Shown here: one piece after another, positions 32,762 to 41,862 of the stretch
Layout: every line of letters starts with the position of its first letter
Position numbering within the stretch: position 1 is the first letter of the stretch
The notes under the pieces: model-generated
Told to the model about the DNA's origin: nothing
The model's database searches: none
What the model saw: the letters and a program-made list of their open reading frames with translations, nothing else
From: Arthrobacter jinronghuae
Lineage (GTDB): Bacteria; Actinomycetota; Actinomycetes; Actinomycetales; Micrococcaceae
DNA length: 64,000 nt
Assembly: GCF_025244825.1 (NCBI RefSeq)
Contig: NZ_CP104263.1
Coordinates: forward strand, 1,736,001-1,800,000
Direction: 5' to 3'
Made by a program: the position numbers and the translations under genes

Positions 32762-34480
32762 ATGAGTTCACCCGGCATCACAGTGAGCACAGGTTCTACC
32801 CGAGCGACCTTCCTGGCCGCCTACAGCGCGGTCACCCTGGCACAGATGACCAACGCGCTGCCCGGCGCCCTCAACGGGACCTTCGCAGCCGAGTTCCATA
32901 CCTCCGGTGCCGGTCTCACCTGGATCGCGGGCATCTTCATGACCGGCGTCGTTGTGTTCGAGCTCAGCTGGGGGCTGCTGGGTGATCTGTTCGGGCGGCG
33001 CAGGCTGCTGTACGCGGGTGCCGGACTGACCGCCGTCGGTTCCGTCCTCGCTGCCCTGGCACCCACCACCGGTGCAATGATTGCCGCCCAGGCAGTGGGC
33101 GGCATCGGAGCAGGCATCCTCTTCCCGATCTCGTTGTCGATGATTGCGGCGCTCACGCCGGACCCTCGGGCACGGGCACGGGTAATCGCGACATGGGCCG
33201 GCTTCCTCTCGCTGGGCGCGGTGATTTCCCCCGTCCTTTCCGGCCTCACCTCCTCCGTCTTCACCGTGCCGGGCAGCGAACCCGGGGATCCGAATGTTTT
33301 CAGCGGCTGGCGCGTGGCGTACTACATCGCCGCCGGTGTGGGCGTCCTTGTGCTCATTGCGGCCACCCGGGCCAAGGACTCTGCAGCGCCCGTTGAGCGC
33401 CGGCTTGATCTTCCCGGCCAGGCCACCCTGGCGCTGGGACTGATCGCCGTCCTCTACGCGACGGTCCAAGCCGTCGACGCCGGCTTCGGCGCCGCCGAAG
33501 TCATTGCCGCGTACATTGCCGGCGGCATCCTGCTCGTGTTGTTCGTGATCATCGAACAGCGGAGCGCCCAGCCCCTGATCCACCTCTCGCTGTTTCGGAA
33601 CCGTGCCTACTCCATTACCGGCATTGTGGCCGTCACCGGGATGTTTGCCTTCCTGGCCATCTGCTACAGCACCAGCGTGGCGGTCGGAGGGCTGGCGTTG
33701 GCTGAAACCTGGAAGGTGGGCGTCCTCTTCGTCTTCATCCAAGGACCGGCTTTCCTCTTCATTCCGGTAGTGGGCTGGCTGATCCACCACGTGGCTCCCC
33801 GCTGGGTACTGACCGGCGGCTTCGCACTGATGGCGGTCTCCGGCTATTGGCTCTCCACGTTCTCCCTCGGCACTCCCGAGGAATTCGGAGGCACATCGTG
33901 GACGGCGTTTATTCCGCCTCTGCTGCTCCTCGGGATCGGATTCGCGTTGACGGTCGGCTCGGTAACGGCCGTGGCCATCAACACGGTGGAAGCCCACAAC
34001 ATCGGCATGGCCTCGGCAACCACTAATCTCCTGCGGGACCTCGGGTTCGCCCTCGGACCGGTACTCGGTTCTGTCATTGCCTTCGGCATCGGAGCCACGG
34101 CCTTTGCCGTACCGCTGGCCGGGATCCTCGGCGGGGCCGGGCTGCCGGAAGACGCCGTAGCCGGATTGTCGCAGGTCCCGCCGCTCGGGTTCCTCTCGGG
34201 CTGGCCGGACGTTATCAGCCAGTTCTCCGGTTCGGCCCTGGCCGGGGGAGCCCCGCAGCCGGCCGTCGACGGCATGGTCCAGTCGCTCACCACCCTCCAG
34301 CCGCAGATTCAAGGTGCAGCGGGGACGTCGCTGGGGCAGGGGTTCCAGGCCGTTTACCTGACGGCCGGCATCGCCGCGACAGTCTCTGCCTTCCTGACCC
34401 TGTTCATCTCCGGCCGTTCCTCATCCGAACCGTCCGCCGCCTCCGAGTCCAAAAGCACGGAAGCAGACGCCGCCGTCTGA
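32762..34480 (+). CDS. MFS transporter, DHA2 (EmrB/QacA) family
   Basis: A 572-residue, probably 14-TM pump or importer. TM1 region FLAAYSAVTLAQMTNALPGA and the conserved LLGDLFGRRRLLYAGAGL loop are family marks. A long periplasmic loop (GLPEDAVAGLSQVPPLGFL) precedes the last TM, and the C-tail is Ser/Glu-rich. ATG start with AAAGGAG upstream. It is the first gene of the rightward operon and is followed by a P450 system, so it probably exports the compound or a toxic product, or imports the substrate. Confidence 0.9.
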   Translation: MSSPGITVSTGSTRATFLAAYSAVTLAQMTNALPGALNGTFAAEFHTSGAGLTWIAGIFMTGVVVFELSWGLLGDLFGRRRLLYAGAGLTAVGSVLAALAPTTGAMIAAQAVGGIGAGILFPISLSMIAALTPDPRARARVIATWAGFLSLGAVISPVLSGLTSSVFTVPGSEPGDPNVFSGWRVAYYIAAGVGVLVLIAATRAKDSAAPVERRLDLPGQATLALGLIAVLYATVQAVDAGFGAAEVIAAYIAGGILLVLFVIIEQRSAQPLIHLSLFRNRAYSITGIVAVTGMFAFLAICYSTSVAVGGLALAETWKVGVLFVFIQGPAFLFIPVVGWLIHHVAPRWVLTGGFALMAVSGYWLSTFSLGTPEEFGGTSWTAFIPPLLLLGIGFALTVGSVTAVAINTVEAHNIGMASATTNLLRDLGFALGPVLGSVIAFGIGATAFAVPLAGILGGAGLPEDAVAGLSQVPPLGFLSGWPDVISQFSGSALAGGAPQPAVDGMVQSLTTLQPQIQGAAGTSLGQGFQAVYLTAGIAATVSAFLTLFISGRSSSEPSAASESKSTEADAAV

Positions 34481-34527
34481 ATCCGGACACACACCAGCCA
34501 CCAGCTACCTACCGACAGGAGAGTGTT

Positions 34528-35700
34528 ATGACGACACCCGCCGAATCAGACATCGACCTCTGGGACGATGCCGTCCTTGCCGATCCCTATCCCACCTACT
34601 CCGCACTGCGCGAACAGGCAGGGGTGGTTTATCTGCCCAGGAACGACGTCTACGCCCTGACCAGGTATGACCTGATCCGTGACGCGCTCGGAGATCCGGA
34701 GGCCTTTTCCTCCACCTCGATCGGCTTCAACCCCATGGTCAACGAGGCGCTGCAGGGCACGTCCCTGGCGTCCGACCCTCCGCTGCACACGCAGCTCAGG
34801 GCAACCCTCTCGGAGAACCTCACGCCCCGCGCGCTGCGCGGCCTCAAAGTGGTTATTGATGAAAAGGCGGACAAGCTGGTGGCCGACCTGGCCGCCGCCG
34901 GAAGCTTTGAGGCCGTGGATTCCCTGGCCCGGGCGTTCCCGCTGGAGATCGTTGCGGACCTGATCGGTTTCAACGGACAGGTAAAGGACAACATGCTTCG
35001 CTGGGGACAAGCCGCGATGCAGGTGCTGGGACCGTTGAACCAGCGTACGCAGGAGAGCTTTCCCATTGCCGGTGAGCTTTACGGCTGGTGCTCTTCGGTG
35101 ACAGCGGAAGACCTGACGCCCGGTTCGATAGGCCGCGGTATCTTCGATGCGGAAACCCGCGGGGATATTCCCGAGGGGTACGCCGGAAACATCATCCACC
35201 AGTACCTTGGCGCCGGCGTGGATACGACCATCGCATCCATCGGCAACATCGTGGCCCTGTTCGGACGGCATCCGGAACAGTTCGCCCTCGTGCGTGAGAA
35301 CCCGGAACTGGTACCGTCTGCCTTTGCCGAAGTGCTTCGGTACTGGGTTCCCATCCACGTCTGGGGGCGCCGGGCAACGCGGGACGTGCAAGTTGACGGC
35401 GTCACTATTCCCGAAGGTGCCCAGGTCGGCATTTTGTTCGGCGCCGGCAACCGCGATCCGCGGCATTATGAAAACCCGGACTCCTTTGATGTGACCCGTA
35501 ATCCGGTGGACCACCTGTCCTTCGGGTACGGCCCCCACGGCTGCGCTGGACAAGGCCTGGCCCGCCTCGAAGGACACGCCATTGTTGCGGCCCTGGCCCG
35601 CAGGGCGGAGGTCCTGACCGTGAACGGCGAGGCCCGGATACCAAGCAACATGACGCGCAGCCTGGAAAAGCTGCAGGTGACGATTGTGGAGGCAGCATGA
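34528..35700 (+). CDS. Cytochrome P450
   Basis: A 390-residue soluble bacterial P450 that activates O2 to hydroxylate a substrate. The heme motif FGYGPHGCAG puts the thiolate Cys at residue 339. The I-helix YLGAGVDTT has the acid-alcohol pair, and the K-helix ExxR is AEVLR. Length and order fit class I bacterial P450s served by ferredoxin and reductase, both encoded next. The first codons MTTPAESDIDLWDD need no alternative start. The substrate is unknown. Confidence 0.95.
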   Translation: MTTPAESDIDLWDDAVLADPYPTYSALREQAGVVYLPRNDVYALTRYDLIRDALGDPEAFSSTSIGFNPMVNEALQGTSLASDPPLHTQLRATLSENLTPRALRGLKVVIDEKADKLVADLAAAGSFEAVDSLARAFPLEIVADLIGFNGQVKDNMLRWGQAAMQVLGPLNQRTQESFPIAGELYGWCSSVTAEDLTPGSIGRGIFDAETRGDIPEGYAGNIIHQYLGAGVDTTIASIGNIVALFGRHPEQFALVRENPELVPSAFAEVLRYWVPIHVWGRRATRDVQVDGVTIPEGAQVGILFGAGNRDPRHYENPDSFDVTRNPVDHLSFGYGPHGCAGQGLARLEGHAIVAALARRAEVLTVNGEARIPSNMTRSLEKLQVTIVEAA

Positions 35701-35888
35701 AGATCGAACTGGACCGGCCACGCTGTGAAGGCCATGGACTGTGCGAAGAGGTTGCCCCCGACCTGATGCATCTCGACGACGACGGCGAGCTCATTATCGA
35801 TGTCCCCGAGGTGGACGAGGGGGACATGGGAGCCGCGCAGGCGGCCGTTCGGATCTGCCCGGTTGCCGCCCTGAAGCTGGCTTCGTGA
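35697..35888 (+). CDS. [3Fe-4S] ferredoxin, P450 redox partner
   Basis: A 63-residue ferredoxin that carries single electrons from the reductase to the P450. Cys10 and Cys16 in CEGHGLC and Cys54 in RICPVAAL are the three cluster ligands; His13 sits where a [4Fe-4S] protein would have the fourth Cys, so a 3Fe-4S cluster is expected. Its ATG overlaps the P450 stop (ATGA) and its stop overlaps the reductase start, indicating translational coupling. Confidence 0.93.
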   Translation: MKIELDRPRCEGHGLCEEVAPDLMHLDDDGELIIDVPEVDEGDMGAAQAAVRICPVAALKLAS

Positions 35889-37069
35889 GCATGCGCCGCG
35901 TCGTCGTCGTGGGCAACGGGATAGCCGGGCTGACTGCCTGTGATTCCCTGCGTTCGGCGGGATTCGACGGCGAGTTGACGGTGGTGGGCTCCGAGGTGCA
36001 CCGTCCCTACAGCCGCCCCGCGCTGTCTAAGGCCCTGCTGCACGGTGAGGGTGGAAGCACTGCCCACGAGCTGCCGCACCCTACGCATGGGGCCACCGAA
36101 CTGAGAGGGGTCAGCGCGGCGGGACTGGATCCGGAGGCGCAGGTCGTCCGGCTGGCCGGGGGAGAAACACTGCCTTACGACGGGCTGGTGATTGCGTCCG
36201 GCTCCCGGGCAAGGCGGCTTTCTCCGGAGGCCGAGGCGGGTATGCCCGCGCAGGAGCTGACCCTGCGCACCTTGGAAGACGCCGTTGCCTTGAAACAGCG
36301 CGTGGCAGCGCGTCCGTCGGTCATCGTCATCGGCGGCGGTGCGCTCGGGATGGAAGTGGCCTCGGGCTGCGTTCAGGCCGGCTGTGAGGTCACCCTGGTT
36401 TCGGACGGCCCGCCCCTTATCCGGCAACTCGGCGGGTATCTGTCCGAGCTCTTTGTATCCGCCGCCGTTGGCCGCGGACTGCGGATAGTGGCGGGCGGCA
36501 GGGCATCTTTGCTGTCGGCCGGCGAGGGGACGCGGGTAGTCCTGGCCGACGGCACGGTCCTGGAAGCCGAACTGGTGGTTACGGCCATCGGAGATGAGCC
36601 GAACACCGGCTGGCTCACCGGATCCGGACTCCTGGCGAACGGCGTGCTGCACACGGATTCACGGGGACGGGTGGGGCCGTCCGTTGTGGCTGCCGGGGAC
36701 GTGGCCGCCTTCCCGACCCGTCGGGGCACAGAGAGGGTTCCTCTCTGGACCAGCGCTATCGACCAGGCGAAAACCGCGGCGTTGGGATTGCTCCGCGGAG
36801 ACGAGGCTCCCGAACATGACTTCCAGCCCTACTTCTGGACGGAAGGGTTCGGCCTGGCACTGAAATCAGTCGGCTTTACACCCCTGACCGGCCCGCCCGA
36901 ATTCCGTGAAGCAGGCGGAGCGGAAAACTCAATGCTCCTGCGGTGGGCTCACCCGGGCGGCTCGGGGACGTCCGTTGCGGTCAATTACCGCATCCCGATT
37001 CCGAAGCTTCGGCGCCTGGCCAATATCGGCCCGGGTGCGCTTCGGTCCCCGGTGCCGGCGGGGCGATAA
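35885..37069 (+). CDS. Ferredoxin reductase (FAD-dependent)
   Basis: A protein of about 394 residues of the pyridine-nucleotide-disulfide family that passes electrons from NAD(P)H to ferredoxin. FAD motif VVVVGNGIAGLTACDSL, NAD(P) motif VIVIGGGALGMEVASG at about residue 140, and VVAAGDVAAFP are all present; the C-terminus resembles reductases of class I P450 systems. GTG 35885 overlaps the ferredoxin stop (GTGA); ATG 35891 is an alternative. It completes the P450-ferredoxin-reductase set. Confidence 0.9.
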   Translation: MSMRRVVVVGNGIAGLTACDSLRSAGFDGELTVVGSEVHRPYSRPALSKALLHGEGGSTAHELPHPTHGATELRGVSAAGLDPEAQVVRLAGGETLPYDGLVIASGSRARRLSPEAEAGMPAQELTLRTLEDAVALKQRVAARPSVIVIGGGALGMEVASGCVQAGCEVTLVSDGPPLIRQLGGYLSELFVSAAVGRGLRIVAGGRASLLSAGEGTRVVLADGTVLEAELVVTAIGDEPNTGWLTGSGLLANGVLHTDSRGRVGPSVVAAGDVAAFPTRRGTERVPLWTSAIDQAKTAALGLLRGDEAPEHDFQPYFWTEGFGLALKSVGFTPLTGPPEFREAGGAENSMLLRWAHPGGSGTSVAVNYRIPIPKLRRLANIGPGALRSPVPAGR

Positions 37070-37089
37070 CCGCTGTTAGGGTGGGATTC

Positions 37090-37704
37090 ATGTCGTCGCT
37101 CCGTGAAGCCCAGAAACAATTGACGCGGGACCGGATTGTCGACTGCGCCCTGGAGCTTTTCACAGCCAAGGGGTACGCGGCGACGACGATTGACGAGATT
37201 GCCTCAGCTGCCGGGACCACGCGTGTGACTTTCTACGCGTATTACCCTTCGCGCACTGACCTCATGAAGGATTTCATGAGCCGCGTGAACTCCGTCCTGG
37301 AGCGTGCCGCGGGGCCGGGCAGCACCTCCACCGCCGTGGACCTGGTCGCCGTCGTCCGGGTCGGGGAGCTGCCCGGCATCCTCGCCTGGCTCGAATCGCG
37401 GGCAGCCCTGTGGCCGGTGTTCCGGCCATACCTCGATGTGCTGGATGAGGCGGCAGCCTCAGATCCGGAAATCCGGAAAATCATGGACGCGTGGCATGAG
37501 GAAGTCATCTCCGACATAGTCACCGGACTGCAGCTGGCCGGACGCTACACAGAAGAGACCCGTCACATCCGCGGAACCCTTGCCTTTACGCAGCTGGACT
37601 ATGTGGCAACGCTCTGGACGCGCCGGAAGTTCGAACCGAACCGTGAGCACGCCCTGGAGGTGCTTGCCGACAGCTGGCACCACCTGCTCTGCGGCGAGGC
37701 TTAA
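37090..37704 (+). CDS. TetR-family regulator, probable regulator of the catabolic island
   Basis: A 204-residue TetR protein. The helix-turn-helix is LFTAKGYAATTIDEIASAAG with TTRVTFYAYYP as the recognition part (residues about 21-52). It lies 20 bases after the reductase gene on the same strand, so it is probably co-transcribed with the P450 arm. It is the natural candidate to bind the two mirrored operators at 32590-32669; the effector would be the pathway substrate or an intermediate. ATG start. Confidence 0.9.
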   Translation: MSSLREAQKQLTRDRIVDCALELFTAKGYAATTIDEIASAAGTTRVTFYAYYPSRTDLMKDFMSRVNSVLERAAGPGSTSTAVDLVAVVRVGELPGILAWLESRAALWPVFRPYLDVLDEAAASDPEIRKIMDAWHEEVISDIVTGLQLAGRYTEETRHIRGTLAFTQLDYVATLWTRRKFEPNREHALEVLADSWHHLLCGEA

Positions 37705-37754
37705 CCAGCGACCGCCGCCACTGGTGGCCAGGGCGGCGGTCTACTGTCTGCGGC

Positions 37755-38369
37755 CTAGAGTTCGGTGGTCGCCGTCGCGTAATCCAGTCGAGGCAGCCGC
37801 GGGTGGCGTGGCTCGCCGGCAGGCACACCGATGTTGACGACGAGGAAGGACTGCAGGTTCAGGCCTGCGTGCAGGTCGGCATCCAGCCCGGCGGCGTCGA
37901 AACCGCCCATCGGCCCCGCGGCCAGGCCCAGTGCGCGGACTGCCAGGAGGAAGTAGCCGGCCTGCAGATGCGCATTGTCATTGCCCATCACGGCACTCAG
38001 TTCCGGGTTGGCGGCAAAGACTGCGCCCTGCTGCGGAGCCGGCGGGAAAACGGTGGGGAAGTGCTCAGGCCAAGTGCGGTCAAAGCTCAGCACGGCAACC
38101 ATGGGAGCCGCGGCTGTCTTGGCCTTGTTGCCTTCCGCCATGTGCTGCACCAGCCGCTGCCGAGCCGCGGCGGAACGCACCCAGGTGATCCGCAGCGGCT
38201 GGATGTTCATCGCCGTCGGACCCATCTTGGTCAAGTCGTAGATGGCTTGAAGCTGCTCGTCTGTGACAGCGGCCGTAGTGAATTCCGAGACCGTGCGCGC
38301 GTCACGGAAGAGGAGGCCGAGGGCTGCGGCATCGATGGCGGGGATGGACTCCAGAGTGCCGTCGTTCAT
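37755..38369 (-). CDS. Nitroreductase-family protein (malonic semialdehyde reductase RutE-like)
   Basis: A 204-residue flavoprotein reductase. FRDARTVSEFTTAAVTDEQL at the N-terminus, MGPTAMNIQPLRITWV (FMN phosphate region), and GPMGGFDAAGLDADL with LVVNIGVPA near the C-terminus match the RutE/HadB branch of nitroreductases. ATG 38369 has AAGGAGGT nine bases upstream; a GTG three codons earlier is directly against that site and unlikely. A palindrome lies upstream at 38412-38427. It is convergent with the island TetR gene, so it may not belong to the island. Confidence 0.88.
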   Translation of the reverse strand: MNDGTLESIPAIDAAALGLLFRDARTVSEFTTAAVTDEQLQAIYDLTKMGPTAMNIQPLRITWVRSAAARQRLVQHMAEGNKAKTAAAPMVAVLSFDRTWPEHFPTVFPPAPQQGAVFAANPELSAVMGNDNAHLQAGYFLLAVRALGLAAGPMGGFDAAGLDADLHAGLNLQSFLVVNIGVPAGEPRHPRLPRLDYATATTEL

Positions 38370-38411
38370 ACGCAGCACACCTCCTTGGGGTAACGGTTCG
38401 TGTCTCCAGAC

Positions 38412-38427
38412 ACTTGACGCTTCAAGT
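38412..38427. promoter_or_regulatory. Palindromic operator before the nitroreductase gene
   Basis: ACTTGA-CGCT-TCAAGT, a perfect 6-bp dyad. It lies 43 bases before the nitroreductase start. ACTTGA/TCAAGT dyads are common in MarR- and HxlR-type operators; no such gene is adjacent. Confidence 0.6.
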
Positions 38428-38550
38428 AAACCCCGGAGGAGTGCAGAACGAGGGCTGCGCCATGGTGATGTCCATCACACCCATGGTTGTGCGGAGGCAG
38501 CAGAAACGGCACGCCCGCAGGGCATGCCGTTCGGTAACGGACCTGTACGC

Positions 38551-39042
38551 CTAGGCGACGGCGGTGGACGGACGCCACACAGCGTCCAGTTTCTCCCCGG
38601 CTTCTCCTTCAGAGAGCCCGAGCGAGAGGGAAATCTCCGTCAGCAGCGGCCGCCGGGCATGCCGGAGCATTTCCCGTTCGGCCTGCGAGAGGCCGCGGTC
38701 CGCCTCGCGCAGCATGAGGTTGCGGACCACGGCGGCAATCACCATCGGATCACCGGTGGCAATCTTCTCCGTGTTGTCCTTGTACCGGCGCGACCACTGG
38801 GGGTCTTCGTTATCGGCGGGGGCGCGAAGGACGCCAAACAGTGCGTCGAGTCCAGCCCGGTCCAGGACCGGACGGAGGCCGACGTGGTCCACTTGGTCAA
38901 CGGGCACCCAGACCATCAGGTGGGAGGACTGGACCTCCAGGACAATGCAGTCCTTCTGCATGCGCGGATGCGTTTGGAAGGAGCTGACAACGGCGGGGCC
39001 GTGATGGGGATGGACCAGGATCTGGCCTTTGGAAAATGGCAA
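38551..39042 (-). CDS. carD: CarD-family transcriptional regulator
   Basis: A 163-residue RNA-polymerase-binding protein that stabilises open promoter complexes, mainly at rRNA promoters. The N-terminal Tudor-like CarD_CdnL_TRCF domain is MPFSKGQILVHPHHGPAVVS onward; the C-terminal helical domain contains RRYKDNTEKIATGDPMVIA and the LSQAEREMLRHAR helix. TTG start with GGAGG six bases upstream. It diverges from the hrpB gene. Mycobacterial CarD is essential; several actinobacteria carry additional paralogues, and this may be one of those. Confidence 0.93.
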   Translation of the reverse strand: MPFSKGQILVHPHHGPAVVSSFQTHPRMQKDCIVLEVQSSHLMVWVPVDQVDHVGLRPVLDRAGLDALFGVLRAPADNEDPQWSRRYKDNTEKIATGDPMVIAAVVRNLMLREADRGLSQAEREMLRHARRPLLTEISLSLGLSEGEAGEKLDAVWRPSTAVA

Positions 39043-39129
39043 CTGCTACCTCCAAGGAAGAGGAAGGGCAGGGGCGAGTGATGAGACTCTTTACATTTTA
39101 CCGCTTCCCGAACGAGGCAGAATGTAGGA

Positions 39130-41784
39130 GTGACTTCTCCGGCCTCCCCGCGTCCAACCGACCCGCCCTTCAACATTGCGGCCATCGGCGGGGGATTGGT
39201 TTTTGCCGAGTCGGTCCCGCAGCTCGCGGCGGTGCTCGGCGGCGGTTCCGGTGAAATCCACGGAGCCGGCACCGCCGTCGTCCAGGCACCCCCGGGAACC
39301 GGCAAGACAACCCTGGTGCCGCCGCTCGTCGCGAACGTTCTGGCTCGCGGCGGGACCCAGCCCCGGGTTGTGGTCACCCAGCCCCGCCGCGTGGCCGTCC
39401 GCTCGGCAGCCCGTCGGCTGGCAGCGCTGGACGGCACCGCCCTCGGCGGTCGGGTTGGCTACACGGTCCGGGGCGAGAGCCGCACGGGCCCGTCCACGCT
39501 GGTGGAATTCGTGACGCCGGGCATCCTGCTGCGCCGCCTGCTGGCCGACCCCGGCATGGAAGGAACAGCCGCGGTCATCCTGGATGAGGTCCACGAACGC
39601 GGGCTGGAAACGGACCTGCTGCTCGGCATGCTCACCGAGGTCCGCCAGCTGCGCGAGGACCTGACCCTCGTGGCTATGTCCGCAACCCTGGACGCGCCGC
39701 GGTTCGCTGCGCTGATCGGTTCGCCCGACGGCGCCGGGCCGGCACCCGTGGTCGGCTGCCCGGCAGCGCTGCACCCGCTCCGGACGGTCTGGGCTCCCGC
39801 GCCGGTTCCCCGCTTCGATGAACGCGGCGTGACACGCGGATTCCTGGACCATGTGGCCGACACCGCACTGCAGGCCCACTCCCGTGCCGTGGCCCTGGAC
39901 CCGGACATCGATGCCTTGGTGTTTGTGCCCGGCGCACGCGAGGTGTCCACGGTGGCCAGCCGGCTGCGGTCGCGGGTCCCGGCGGGAACAGAGGTCTTGG
40001 AACTGCATGGGCAGATCAGTCCGGCGGAGCAGGACCGGGCCGTTTCCGGCCGCGCCCCGGGCGAGCCGGCCCGGATCATTGTGTCCACGTCGCTGGCTGA
40101 ATCCTCGCTGACCGTTCCCGGCGTCCGGCTGGTGGTTGACTCGGGGCTCGCCCGCGAACCGCGCCGGGATGCGATGCGCGGGATGTCCGGCCTCGTCACC
40201 GTCTCCTGTTCCCGTGCCTCCGCGGAGCAGCGGGCCGGCCGCGCCGCCCGGCTGGGGCCGGGTACAGTGGTGCGCTGCTATGACGACAAGGCTTACGGAG
40301 CCGCGCCCGCACACCAGACCCCGGAAATCGCCGTCGCGGACCTCACGTCCGCGGCCCTGGTGCTGGCGTGCTGGGGTGCTCCCGGAGGCGAGGCCCTGTC
40401 CCTTCCCGACGCACCGCCGCCGGCCGCCATGCGCGACGCCGTCCAGGTGCTCCGCGGGATCGGTGCCGTGGACGCCGAGGGGCTGGCCACGGCCCGGGGC
40501 AAAACACTCGCGCGCGTGCCCGCCGATCCCCGGCTCGCACGGGCGCTGCTCGACGGCGCCGGTGCGGTGGGTGCCCGGACCGCGGCCGAGGTTGTTGCCC
40601 TGCTTTCGGGGGACAACCGTGCACCCGGAGCGGACCTTCCCCGCTTGCTGGCCGGCATGCGGGCCGGACGCGAGCCCGGTGACCGCCGGTGGTCCGAAGA
40701 CGTAAGGCGGCTGGACCAGCTGGCCCGCCGGGAAAAGTCTGCCGGCCCTGCCGAAAGGGGAGCCCCGGGCGCACGGGAGATCGCGGGCGTCGAAGCGCCG
40801 GGCTACGTGATTGCCCTGGCCTTCCCGGACCGGATTGCGCGGCGCGTTCCCGGCGCGGGCTCGGAGCGTTACCTGCTCGCCTCCGGAACCCGTGCCGGGT
40901 TGCCTGCGGGCAGCTCCCTCACGGGACAGGACTGGCTGGCCGTCGCCGATGTTGCCCGGGCCGAGGGGCGCGACGCCGCGGGCACCGGTGCGGTGATCCG
41001 GTCCGCAGCACCGCTGACCCTGGACACCGCCGAAGCAGCCGCCGAACACCTCGTCACGGACACCGTGGAAGCGGAGTTCGCCGGTGGCCGGGTCACCGCG
41101 CGCCGGGAACGCAGGCTCGGCGCGATCCTGCTGGGCTCCACCCCGGTACGCCCGTCCGCCGAAGAGGGACGCGCCGCCGTCGCCCGCGCCCTGACGGTAC
41201 AGGGGCTGGACCTGATAGGTTTCTCCGCGGCAGCCGACGCACTGCGCCGGCGCCTGGCCCTGCTCCACCGTGAGCTGGGGGAGCCGTGGCCGGACGTCAG
41301 CGAGCCGGCGCTGCTGGACCGGCTCCAGGACTGGCTCGGCCCCGAACTGGACGCACTGGCCCGCGGGGCATCCGCCAACAGCATCGACCTCACCGATGCG
41401 CTCCGGCGGCTGCTGCCCTGGCCGGACGCTTCCCGGCTGGGCGACCTCGTACCGGAACGGCTCCAGGTGCCCAGCGGTTCACGGGTCCGGATCGACTACC
41501 CGGATCCGGAGCACGACGACGGCCGGCCCGTGGTGGCGGTCAAGCTCCAGGAGTGCTTCGGATGGTCCGAAACCCCGCGGCTTGTGGAGGGACGCGTCCC
41601 GGTGCTCTTCCACCTGCTGTCCCCGGCGGGCAGGCCTCTTGCCGTCACCGACGACCTCGCGTCCTTCTGGTCCGGCCCCTATGCACAGGTCCGGTCCGAG
41701 ATGCGCGGCCGGTACCCCAGGCACCCGTGGCCTGAGGACCCCTGGTCTGCCAAGGCCACTGCAAGGACAAAAGCCCGGATGTAA
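39130..41784 (+). CDS. hrpB: ATP-dependent helicase HrpB
   Basis: An 884-residue DEAH-box-type RNA helicase homologue. Walker A APPGTGKTT with Lys59, motif II DEVH in ILDEVHERGLE, motif III SATLDAPR, helicase C-domain motif RAGRAARLGPGTVVRCY (VI). The C-terminal HrpB domain spans about residues 680-884. Its cellular role is not well defined; it is not essential in E. coli. The start GTG has little room for a Shine-Dalgarno site (TAGGA touches it), so the mRNA may be leaderless or the start slightly different. It diverges from carD. Confidence 0.92.
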   Translation: MTSPASPRPTDPPFNIAAIGGGLVFAESVPQLAAVLGGGSGEIHGAGTAVVQAPPGTGKTTLVPPLVANVLARGGTQPRVVVTQPRRVAVRSAARRLAALDGTALGGRVGYTVRGESRTGPSTLVEFVTPGILLRRLLADPGMEGTAAVILDEVHERGLETDLLLGMLTEVRQLREDLTLVAMSATLDAPRFAALIGSPDGAGPAPVVGCPAALHPLRTVWAPAPVPRFDERGVTRGFLDHVADTALQAHSRAVALDPDIDALVFVPGAREVSTVASRLRSRVPAGTEVLELHGQISPAEQDRAVSGRAPGEPARIIVSTSLAESSLTVPGVRLVVDSGLAREPRRDAMRGMSGLVTVSCSRASAEQRAGRAARLGPGTVVRCYDDKAYGAAPAHQTPEIAVADLTSAALVLACWGAPGGEALSLPDAPPPAAMRDAVQVLRGIGAVDAEGLATARGKTLARVPADPRLARALLDGAGAVGARTAAEVVALLSGDNRAPGADLPRLLAGMRAGREPGDRRWSEDVRRLDQLARREKSAGPAERGAPGAREIAGVEAPGYVIALAFPDRIARRVPGAGSERYLLASGTRAGLPAGSSLTGQDWLAVADVARAEGRDAAGTGAVIRSAAPLTLDTAEAAAEHLVTDTVEAEFAGGRVTARRERRLGAILLGSTPVRPSAEEGRAAVARALTVQGLDLIGFSAAADALRRRLALLHRELGEPWPDVSEPALLDRLQDWLGPELDALARGASANSIDLTDALRRLLPWPDASRLGDLVPERLQVPSGSRVRIDYPDPEHDDGRPVVAVKLQECFGWSETPRLVEGRVPVLFHLLSPAGRPLAVTDDLASFWSGPYAQVRSEMRGRYPRHPWPEDPWSAKATARTKARM

Positions 41785-41862
41785 CAGCGGGTGCGAGGAC
41801 CGTCACACGGGAAGCTGCCGGGCGCCGTCGTCCCAGGGTTTTAGGCTTGAACTGCGGCTCAT

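Noticed and set aside
32768..34312. 514-codon open frame opposite the DHA2 transporter
   Set aside because: Charged, low-complexity translation antisense to a clear 14-TM protein.
39091..41268. 725-codon open frame opposite hrpB
   Set aside because: hrpB has all helicase motifs; the other strand translates to Gly/Arg/Pro-rich sequence.
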